Of a stretch of DNA of 64,000 nt, positions 49,732 to 61,700 are shown piece by piece. The notes under the pieces were generated by a model. That model had not been told where the DNA came from and did not search any database. It worked only from the letters and a program-made list of their open reading frames with translations. Each line of letters opens with the position of its first letter. Position 1 is the stretch's first letter. This DNA comes from Gallionella sp. (GTDB lineage: Bacteria > Pseudomonadota > Gammaproteobacteria > Burkholderiales > Gallionellaceae): NCBI GenBank assembly GCA_028687335.1, contig JAQUAI010000006.1:17946-81945 (forward strand). Direction: 5' to 3'. A program made the translations under genes and the position numbers.

Positions 49732-52700
49732 GTGCGTAAGAAAAACACCTACAAAAAACCAACCGCCTTTCAGCTCAAGCCAGTCTGCGCTGCGCTGCTG
49801 ATCGCCTTTGGTTCGCCGCAGGCTATTTCTAACCCCATGGGGGGCGTTGTTGTTAACGGCCAAGCCAACATGGCCACCGTTGGCAATACACTGACTGTCA
49901 CCAACACCCCCGGCACCATCATCAACTGGCAAGGCTTCAGCATCGGAGCCAATGAGGTTACCCGCTTCATCCAGCAAAGTGCCAGCTCTGCCGTCCTTAA
50001 TCGCGTAATTGGCAACAACCACAGCAACATCCTTGGCACCCTGCAATCCAACGGTCGCGTCTTCCTCATCAACCCCAACGGCATCGTCTTCGGTGCGGGC
50101 TCAGTGGTTGACGTTGCGGGACTCGTTGCCAGCACGCTCAACATGAGCAATGCCGACTTCCTCGCCGGACGCTACAACTTCACCAAAGTCCCCGGCGCGC
50201 AAAACATCAGCAACGCAGGCAACCTTAACGCCCAACAGGGCGGCCAGATATTCCTCATCGCCCCCAACGTCGATAACAGTGGTGTTATCAACGCGCCAGG
50301 AGGGGAGATTCTCCTCGCGGCGGGCAATAGCGTTGAGCTTGTTAACAGCCTAGATCCGAATCTTCGCGTCAACATTACTTCACCAGCAGGCAACGTTACC
50401 AATCTTGGCCAGCTCGTTGCCGATGCAGGCAATCTGGGCTTGTTCGGTGCGGTAGTAAAAAACAGCGGCAGCGTCAGCGCCGACAGTGCCACCATGCAGG
50501 GCGGAAAAATCGTATTTCGCTCCAGCCAACACACCGAGGTCAGTGGTACCGTCAGTGCCAAGGGCGTGGGTGGTGGCGAAATCAAAGTTTTGTCCGACAT
50601 GCAAAGCGGCACGGTGCAAGTTAGCGGAACCTTGGATGCGTCGGCCCCCAATAGCGGCAAAGGCGGCTTCATCGAAACATCTGCCGCTCATGTGCAGATT
50701 GCGGATAGTGCGCGCGTCAGCACCCTAGCAGCCAAGGGCAAAGCAGGCATGTGGCTGATTGATCCGACTGACTTTTACATCTCAGCCACTGATCCGGCAA
50801 ATGGTAGTAGCTGGATGTCGAACGCAACCCTATCGACCAATCTGGGTGCTGGTAATGTACTGATTCAAACGCTGGCAACCGGTGCTGGAAACGGAGATAT
50901 TTTTGTCAATGGCGCAATCAATAAAACGGGGACAGGTGCCACCACTCTGACGCTGCAAGCGATCAACAACATCAACATCAATGCCGGTATTGCCTCCACG
51001 GGCGGAGCTTTGGATGTAGTGTTAAATGCCGACTCGGACAGCAGCGGTGTGGGGGCGATTAACCTCGGTACGACCACCATTTCGCTCAACGGCGGAACCA
51101 TGAGCGCCTTGACTGCCGCAGGTTCTTCCGGCGTGGTTAATCTGTCGACAGGCACGGCGACGATCAATAGTGCAGCTAATTTCAGCACACTGAATTTCAG
51201 CGGCGGCACACTGGCCGGAACAGGCAATACGACCGTGGCCAATGCTATGACTTGGACTGGTGGGACATTGACCGGTCACCTGATTACGCAAGGTACGACC
51301 ACAATTCCCTCCGGCAATATCACCTTGGGTGCCAACGCCCTCTGGGATAACACGGGCACGGTCACGATTACCAGCGGTGGCTGGGGTTACATCGGCACCA
51401 ATGCGATTTTGAATAACAGCGGCACGTTTGATATTGGCGGGAACTTTGCAACCAACTTCAACGGCACTGGCGGGGCGCAATTCAACAACCTGTTGGGCGG
51501 TACAGTAACCTTATCCGGCATCTACAGTGCGCCGATCACGGGCAACGGCGGTACCTTCAATAACAGTGGCACGCTGAACAAAACTTCCGCCACTACGCAG
51601 TCGATCAACAATCTCAGCAATAGCGGCACACTCAATGTGAATGCCGGCACGCTTAATCTGCTGGGAACTTGGTCGAATATGGCAGGAGCAACTCCGGGCA
51701 CAATCAATGTTGGCAATGGAACTGTGCTCAATCTTGGTGGCAGCTTCAACCTAGCAGGCTTGGGCAATTACACCCGCAGCGGCGGCACGGTCAACATCAC
51801 CGGCACATTGGATTTACAGAACAGCGCCACCCCGTTCGACCTCAGCGGCACAGGCCAACTTGGCACGGGCGGCCTTGGCACTTTGAGCGGCACCTTGCTG
51901 AACGGCACCATCACTGGTGCCAGCCTGACATCAAGTAGCGGCACACTCGACAACATCAGCATCGGCAGCAGCATGACTGAGAGCGGTACGCTCTACATTA
52001 ACAACAACCTATTACTGGGCGATGGCGTGAACTTTGATGTGGGGGCGAGTCAAGTTCGCTTCAACAGCGCGGCATCGACCATTGGCTTAGTGGCGGGTGC
52101 GACCACTGGCATTCTGAGTCACACTAGCATCCTGTATGCGAACCAATCGAGTAACGCCGGAGTAGTAACCATCGCCAATGGAGTTACCGTGCGTGGCAGT
52201 GGTAGTTTGAGCCAAATTTATGGCAGCGGAGGCTGGATCAACAACGGCGTGATCGAGAACAATACGGCTGGCACACTCAACATCAACCCGACCACCTTTA
52301 CCAACAACGGCATCGTCAGAGCCAGCGCGGGCATCACCACCATCAGTCCGACCAACCTCATACTGGGCGTGGGCAACACCCTTGACGTGGCAGGCGGCAC
52401 CCTCAACATCCAACCGACCAACGCTTGGAGCAACGCAGCAGGCAATACCAGCATCAGCGCAGGCACTCTGAATCTTGGTGGCAGCTTCAACCTAGCAGGC
52501 TTGGGCAATTACACCCGCAGCGGCGGCACGGTCAACATCACCGGCACATTGGATTTACAGAACAGCGCCACCCCGTTCGACCTCAGCGGCACAGGCCAAC
52601 TTGGCACGGGCGGCCTTGGCACTTTGAGCGGCACCTTGCTGAACGGCACCATCACTGGTGCCAGCCTGACATCAAGTAGCGGCACACTCGACAACATCAG

Positions 52701-55700
52701 CATCGGCAGCAGCATGACTGAGAGCGGTACGCTCTACATTAACAACAACCTATTACTGGGCGATGGCGTGAACTTTGATGTGGGGGCGAGTCAAGTTCGC
52801 TTCAACAGCGCGGCATCGACCATTGGCTTAGTGGCGGGTGCGACCACTGGCATTCTGAGTCACACTAGCATCCTGTATGCGAACCAATCGAGTAACGCCG
52901 GAGTAGTAACCATCGCCAATGGAGTTACCGTGCGTGGCAGTGGTAGTTTGAGCCAAATTTATGGCAGCGGAGGCTGGATCAACAACGGCGTGATTGAGAA
53001 CAACACGGCTGGCACGCTTAACATCAACCCGACCAACTTCACTAATAATGGCGTGATGAGCGTGACAGCGGGGACGATGACCATCAGTCCGACCAACTTC
53101 ACCAATACTGCGACGGGCACTATCACCTCTAGCGGAGCAAGCACCCTTAACATCACACCGACCAACTTGAGTAATGCGGGCAGCATTACCTTGGGTGGCA
53201 CCGCAGCCACAATTGGGGCGGGCACCAACACCTGGACGAACACTGGCAGCATAGCGTTGAACGCAGGCGCATTGAACTTAGCCGGTAGCTTTAGTGCTGC
53301 CCAACTTGCCCCGATAAACTACACCCGCTTGGTTGGCACTACACTCAACCTGACAGGGAGTTACGACAACACCGGCAGTACGCTGGATATTGGCAATGCG
53401 GGCATCTTTGGCGCAGGCGGCTTGAACTTATTGACTGGCACCATCAAGAACGGCACGCTGGTGAGCAACGATGGCACTGTATTGAATGCTAGCCAAGCTG
53501 GTGGCGGTGTGCGGATTTTGGATGGTGTCGCGATTGGCAGCAACCTGACCGTCAATGGTGAATTGGATTTTCAGCATGGACTTCTGCTGGTCGACGGCAT
53601 TACGGTGAACAAGGGTAGTGGTAACTGGTACTTCGACGGACAGTATGCTTCACAAGCCGCTAACACAGTGCATCACCTCGGCATGGTGGGCGGGACAGGT
53701 ACAGCCACCGTCAACAGCACCGGTGGCATTATCCAAATCTATGCTGCCAACGGGCAGACTCTCCAAATCGATAACGGCATCACCCTTCAAGGTTATGGCA
53801 CCCTGAATCAGTACTGGGGGGCTAACAGCATCATCAACGAAGGGGCGATCATCGGCAACACCGCAGGTCAGACCTTCACCATCAACCCGACCACCTTCAC
53901 CAACAATGGCGTGATGAGCGTGACAGCGGGCACGATGACCATCAGCCCGACCAACTTCACCAATACTGCGACGGGCACTATCACCTCTAGCGGAGCAAGC
54001 ACCCTTAACATCACACCGACCAACTTGAGTAATGCGGGCAGCATCACCTTGGGTGGCACCGCAGCCACCCTAGGATCAAGCACCAATGCCTGGACGAACA
54101 CTGGCAGTATTGCATTGAACGCTGGAGGTTTGAGTCTGGCGGGCACGTTCGGTGCAGCGCAACTCGCCCCGGCAAACTACACCCGTGCGGCGGGCACCAC
54201 AGTTAACCTTGCGGGCATCTACGACAACACCGGCAACACACTCGACATCGGCAGCGCGGGCATGTTTGGCACAGGTGGCCTGACTACCATCAACGGCGTG
54301 ACTGGCGGTGGCACCATTAAAGGTGGCACGCTTATTAGCGGAGACGGCACTGCATTGACGCTCGCGGGTGGATGGACAGCGCTGGACGGAGTAACGCTGG
54401 GCGATGCGACACACCAAACGTTCACTACTGCTGGCAACCTTAGCTTTTTTAATGGGCTCACCTTGGCCGATGGCATGACGGTAAACAAGGGGAACGGTAA
54501 CTGGTATTTCAACGGTCAGGATGATCCGAAAGTTGCGGGCACCGTACACCACCTCGCTACACTGGGCACATCCACAGTGAACAGCACGGGTGGCAATATT
54601 TACATTTGGGCCAGCAACGGGCAAACCCTGCAAATCGACAGCGGCGTGACCCTGCAAGGTTACGGCTACCTGACACAATACTGGGGGGGCAACAGCATCA
54701 TCAACGAAGGGACAATCATCGGCAACACCGCAGGACAGACCCTTTACATCAACCCAACCACCTTCACTAACAATGGCGTGATGAGCGTGACAGCGGGGAC
54801 GATGACCATCAGTCCGACCAACTTCACCAATACTGCGACGGGCAGTATCACCTCTAGTGGCGCAAGCACCCTTAACATCACACCGACCAGCTTGAGTAAT
54901 GCGGGCAGCATTACTTTGGGCGGCACAGCAGCCACGATAGGTTCGGGCACCAACACTTGGACGAACACGGGCAGCATAGCGTTGAACACAGGCGCGTTGA
55001 ACTTGGCGGGTGGTTTTAGTGCAACCCAACTTGCCCCAGCAAACTACAGTCGTGCGGCAGGCACCACCGTTAATCTGGCAGGCATCTACGACAATACTAG
55101 CAGCACACTCGACATCGGCAGTGCAGGCATCTTCGGCACAGGTGGACTTAACAATCTCAGTGGAACGATCAAGAACGGCACGTTGGTTAGCAACGACGGC
55201 ACAGTACTCAAAACAAGCGGCGACCGGATATTGGACGGCGTAACCATCGGTAGCAATTTGACGCTCAATGGCGAGCTAAACATCTATCACAACCTGACGT
55301 TGGCCGATGGTGTGACGGTGAACAAGGGCGCGAGTAACTGGTATTTCAACGGTTATGACACCGGAACTGGCACGGCAGGCGCGGCTGCGACTGCGGGCAC
55401 AGTGCATCACCTCGCCACACTGGGCTCATCCACGGTGAACAGCACGGGCGGCTATATCTACATTTGGGCCAGCAACGGCCAGACCCTGCAAATCGATAGC
55501 GGAGTCACCGTGCAGGGCTATGGCTACCTGGCTCAATATTGGAGTGGTAACAGCATCATCAATAATGGCTCTATTTTTGCCAACACCGCTGGACAAACTT
55601 TCACTGCCAACCCAGATAATTTCACTAACAATGGGTTGATTAGCATTGCAGCCGGAGCGACCTTCGCGCGTACGACTGGGTTTACCAATACGGGAACGAT

Positions 55701-58700
55701 TGCAGGTCACGGCACGCTCAATTTGGGCACTTCCACCCTAATCAACAGCGGCATCATTGCACCGGGCGACGCGGCGGGTGATAACACTGGCGCACTGTTC
55801 ATTCAGGGCAACTTGCAGATGGGTGTGGGCGGCCAGTTGAACATGGATGTCAATAGCGCGCTGTCCGGTGACTACGACACTTTGCGGGTGAGCGGAACGG
55901 CGAACCTGAGTAGTGGCACGCTGAATATCTCCGGTACAGGCACGACGGACGACATCATGTTGCTGACCACAGGAGCCGGATTGGGCGGTACCGCGTTCTT
56001 GTCCATCAATGGCGGTGGCGTGCTGGCTTCGCCGCAATACCTGACCAAGAGCTTAATGTTCAGCAACACCGACCTCACTGGCATGATCGTATGGGATGGC
56101 GGTGCGGGTACCAGCAACTGGGCGGATGTCGCCAACTGGAGTAATGCATTGCTGCCGACGGCAACCAGCAATCTTTACATTGGTGCGAATGCCGGTAGCG
56201 TGACCATATCCTCCGGCGCACAAGCTGCGAACCGTCTGATATCGAATTCGACCATTGTGTTGTCCGGTGGGAGTTTGACATTGGACGGCGATTCGTCCTT
56301 GACTGGCCTGATTATTTCCAACGGTACGCTGGCAGGTGCGGGAGCGTTATCGATTAGCAATGGTTTGACTTGGAACAGCGGCACGATAAATCGCACTGGC
56401 GTAACAACGATAGCAGGCAGTTCCAGTGCTAACTCGGGTACGCTTTACGGTGCTCTGACGAACCTAGGTACCTTGGATATTGTTGGTACTGGCTTTTTCC
56501 AAATTGGCGCAACAGGCGTATTGACCAACGCCAGCGGTGGCCAGATCAACCACACCAAGACGGGTGGCGACTGGCGCTTTGTGAATGGCGGCGTGTTGAC
56601 TAACCAATTAGGTGGCACGGTTGATCTGCAAAGCAACATTTCACTGTGGTCAAACGGTGTTGGCGCTAATGCGATCAACAACTACGGCACATTCACTAAG
56701 ACAACCGGTACGGTAGTTGGAGTCGATGGAAACATCGCGTTCAACAGCTTCGATGGTTCTACCTTCCATAATGCAGCCGGAACCCGAGTTGACCTGTATG
56801 GCGGCAGCTTTAGCGGCGTATCCACTGGCACAGGCGATGGCCTCAACATCGCGGGTGGCAATTGGACGGGCACGGGAACAATAGCGGGCAACTGGCGTTG
56901 GACTGCGGGCTCCTTGAACGGCAACCTGACTAACGCAGGTAACTTGTCTATTTGGGGGGCGAGTGGCTTTGCTGAAATCGGTGGAACCGGCGTATTGACC
57001 AACGCCAGCGGTGGCCAGATCAACTACACCAAGACGGGTGGCGACTGGCGCTTTGTGAATGGTGCTGTGCTGAACAACCAACTGGGTGGCACGGTTGATC
57101 TGCAAAGCAACATTTCACTGTGGTCAAACGGTGTTGGCGCTAATGCGATCAACAACTACGGCACATTCACTAAGACAACCGGTACGGTAGTTGGAGTTGA
57201 TGGATACATCGCGTTCAACAGCTACGGCGGTTCTACTTTTCACAATGCCGCAGGGACAAGAGTTGATCTTTACGGAGGCAGTTTTTCTGGGGCAGGTGTA
57301 TCCACCGGTACGGGCGAGGGCCCCAACATCGCCGGTGGCAACTGGACAGGCTCAGGAACGATAGCGGGCAACTGGCGTTGGAGCGGTGGCTCCTTGAACG
57401 GCAACCTGACTAACACAGGTAACTTGTCTATTTGGGGGACGAGTGGTTTTGCGGAAATCGGTGGAACCGGCGTATTGACCAACGCCAGCGGTGGCCAGAT
57501 CAACTACACCAAGACGGGTGGCGACTGGCGCTTTGTGAATGGCGGCGTGTTGACTAACCAATTAGGTGGCACGGTTGATCTGCAAAGCAACATTTCACTG
57601 TGGTCAAACGGCGTTGGCGCTAATGCGATCAACAACTACGGCGCATTCACTAAGACAACCGGTACGGTAGTTGGAGTCGATGGAAACATCGCGTTCAACA
57701 GCTACGATGGTTCTACCTTCCACAATGCAGCCGGAACCCGAGTTGACCTGTATGGGGGCAGTTTTAGCGGCGTATCCACTGGCACAGGCGATGGCCTCAA
57801 CATCGCGGGTGGCAATTGGACGGGCACGGGAACAATAGCGGGCAACTGGCGTTGGACTGCGGGCTCCTTGAACGGCAACCTGACTAACGCAGGTAACTTG
57901 TCTATTTGGGGGGCGAGTGGCTTTGCTGAAATCGGTGGAACCGGCGTATTGACCAACGCCAGCGGTGGCCAGATCAACTACACCAAGACGGGTGGCGACT
58001 GGCGCTTTGTGAATGGTGCTGTGCTGAACAACCAACTGGGTGGCACGGTTGATCTGCAAAGCAACATTTCACTGTGGTCAAACGGTATCGGAGCTAATGC
58101 GATTAACAATGCGGGCATGTTCACCAAAACAGCCGGTGTATCAACGAGCGTAAACGGTGCGATCAATTTCACCAATACGGGCGATGTCAGAGTGCGCAGC
58201 GGCACGCTGGCGATTCCAACCTTTGCGGTTAACGACGGTAATATCGAGGTTGATGCTGGTACTACCTTTAGCAAAGCGGGCGCATTCACCAACAACGGTA
58301 CTTTGTCTGGTGCGGGAACAATCAGTGTTGGCGCAGGCAATACGCTGACCAACAACGGCATCATCGCACCGGGTAGTGTGAGCGGAGATACAACCGGAGC
58401 ACTATCCATCACCGGCAATCTAGTGATGGGAACTGGCGGGCAGTTGGACGTGCAGATGGACAGTTTGGTCACTGGATACTTTGATCAATTGAATGTTTCC
58501 GGCACGGCCAACTTGGCTGGTGGCGTGCTCAATCTTTCTGGTTTCGGCGGTGCAGGGTCATATGCCGTGATCAATGCTACCGGCGGCTTGGGCGGAAGTC
58601 AGTTTTCTTCGATTGCTGCGTCGTCGTTCAGTTTGAATCCAACTTATGGCGCATCTACCCTAACACTGGGCGTAATTTCCAATAATCTTGCCGCTGTATT

Positions 58701-61700
58701 CTGGGACGGCGGTGCGGGCACTAGCGATTGGGCCGATGTTTTGAACTGGAGCACCGACCTGTTGCCGACGCTGACCGACAACGTACTGATCGGTGCAAGT
58801 TACGGCAATGTATATATCAATAGCGGTGCGCAATACGGTTTCCGGCTGACGTGCGATACCGGTTTAGTGATTGCCGGTGGAAGTCTGTCGCTGGCGGCGG
58901 ATTCTTCCATCGTTACGCTGGCATTGAACGGCGGACAATTGAATTCCTCTGGCATTCTCGATGTGGGTGCCTTTACGAATGCAGCAGGTAGCACCCTGTC
59001 ACTGAGTGGCACGCTGAATGTGGCTCAGAGCATGACCAACTTGGGCACTATCGCCATCAATAATCCTGGCACCAGTGTGATCAACGTAGCAGGCGACTTC
59101 ACCAACGCCGCGAGCATAACGGCGGTGGCGACTTCGGGATTGACCCTGCGCGCCAACGACAACATCGTGTTTGCAACAGGTAGCACTTTCACTGCCGCGT
59201 CGGGTGGAGCCAATCTGATGCTGAATAGCGACTACGACGGTGTGAGCGGTGGTGCGATTTTGCTGGATACCGGCAGCAGTATCGTGAGTAATGGCGGCAA
59301 TATCGTGTTGGGTGGCGGCGTGGCGGGCGATGGCTCGGGAAATGCCATCGGAAGCACGCTATATGGTGACGGTATCACGCTGAGTGGCACAACCGTTGAT
59401 GCCGGTGGCGGCAGTGTCACCTTGCGCGGAACCGGTCTAGCCGGAACGACACTGGCGAATGGTATTTACCTCACGGGTAGCAGCGTGCTGCGTACCAGTG
59501 GTGCAGGCAATATTGGGTTGTTTGGCACTGGTGGTGCGGGCGTGAGTGACAATAGCGGTATCCGTATTGGCACCAATAGTAGCGTGCAAGTGGTCAATGG
59601 TGGCATCACTCTGTCCGGTACGGGCGGAGCCTCCACGGGTAGTTTCAATATGGGGGTTTACGTCCACAACGGCGCTGCGATTACGGCGACGGGAAGTGGA
59701 TTCATCAGCATCACGGGTAAGGGCGGCAGCGTGGGTACGCTGGGTGGTAGTAATCGCGGCGTACGAGTTGACACGGCGGCGGTGCTCAGCACCAACACAG
59801 GTGGTATGTCCATTTATGGCACGGGCGGCTATGACGGTGACGGCTTCCATTTGCTGGGCGGTGCGAGTTTGCAATCGGTTTCCGGCAGTATCTTGGTGGA
59901 TGGCAGTAGTGGAGTGGGTAACGGTGCCGACTATGGCGTGTGGATGAGCGGTGCGGGCACGCAAATAGCCAGCGGCGGCAACATCACGGTGAATGGTACA
60001 AGTCTCGCTTTGCTGGGAACTGGCAATACCGGTTTGTCCATTGATGCGGCGGCGGTGATTGCCGGTAGTGGCACATCTAACATCAATTTGTATGGATCGA
60101 CCTCGAGTAGCGGGGATGGTTTCCAATTGCTGGGTGGCGCGCAAGTACTGGCTGGAACAGGAACGATTACCCTCACCGGCAACAGTAGCAACGGTGATGG
60201 TTCAGATTATGGTGTTTGGATAGATGGCGCGGGCACACTCATCAGCGGTAGCGGCACAATTTCGGTGACAGGTAATAGCGGCGCAATGAGCGGTACTAGC
60301 AACCGAGGTTTGGATATTGGTGCCTCAGCTGGTATTAGTGCGCTGGGTAATGCTGCCATTAATTTGATCGCCGTCGGCGGACAGGACGGCGATGGTATGG
60401 TCATTCAGAGCGGAGCGACCATCCGTTCCGTCAACGGCGCGATTAGCTTGACGGGTACCAGCGGCAACGGGCCAGGTTCGGATCGCGGTATCAACCTCAA
60501 AGGGGCAAGCACCCTAGTTTCCAGCACCAGCGGCAACATTAATATCAGCGGCAGCAGTATCGCCACCGCAGGTAGTGGTAATCATGGCGTAATGATGAGC
60601 ACTGGCGCGGGTGTGACAACAGGTGGCAACCTGACCTTGGTAGGCGCAACCAGCACCGCAGGAAGTTTGGGTATTAGCATTGCCGGTAAACCTGCACTAA
60701 GCGATACCTTATCAGCTAACGTTCTCACACTGATTACAAGCAACGGCGCAAGCATTGCAGCCGATTCCACCGTATCCAGTTCAACACTCAACACCGGTGC
60801 CTCATCCGTCATCATCAACGGCGCGCTGACTACCAGTCACATCAGCATGGGTGGCGGCAGCTTGGCGTTAAACGGATCGATGGGCGCACTTAGCACCTTG
60901 ACAATGAACGGCGGCACACTTAGCAGCGTCAGTAGCTTAGTGGCCGACTCCGTAAACTTATCCAACACAGTTAGCATCACCTCGCCGCTGACCGTGTCGA
61001 CAGCGCTGAACTTGAGCAATGTCTCGGCCAGCATTAACTCGCTAACCAACAACGGCGCGCTCAGCGGCAGTGGCACCCTGACCTTGGCAGGCGGACTACT
61101 CAACAACGGCAGCATCAATCCAGGTGGCGCGTCAGCGACAGGGACACTGACCATCAATGGTGACGTACAACTTTCCGCCACGTCCTCGTTAAACATCGAT
61201 ATTGGCGGCACGGGTGTCGGACAATTTGATCTGCTAAACGTGAATGGCAACATCACTCTGGCAGGCGCATTGAATGTTAACAAACTGGCCAGCTATACCC
61301 CAGTTAACGTCGACGCAATTTCATTCCTGACCGCAAGCGGCACGGCGACCGGCACGTTTACAGGTAGCAGCCTTCCGTCAGGATTCAGCACTGGTTACAA
61401 CCTCGCCGCAGGCGAAGCCGCTCGCCTAATTTATGCGGGCGGCCCAAATACATTTACCTTCACCAATGCCGCAGGTGGTTTGGACTGGTCGCAGGCGGGT
61501 AACTGGAGCGGCGGCCTTTTACCGGGTGTGTTGGACACTGCATTGATTAGTGCTGGCTACGCTGTAACACACAGCGTCGGCAACGACACCATCGCTGGAT
61601 TGACGATCAATCTGGATAATTCGCTGAATGTGTCCGGTGGTTCTTTGACAATATCAGGTCTCACTACACTGGATGGTGCGTTAACGGTATCTGGAACAGG

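Noticed and set aside
49727..49735. ATG at 49727 as start of the adhesin
   Set aside because: It is not in the adhesin frame; translating from it gives no TPS domain. GTG at 49732 is in frame.
51669..52679. Plus-strand frames of 84-89 codons rich in His and Arg
   Set aside because: They are the same duplicated DNA read in another frame; the continuous adhesin frame covers them.
54076..55029. Minus-strand 317-codon frame in the adhesin
   Set aside because: It is antisense to the repeat region, and its repetitive composition mirrors the adhesin repeats.
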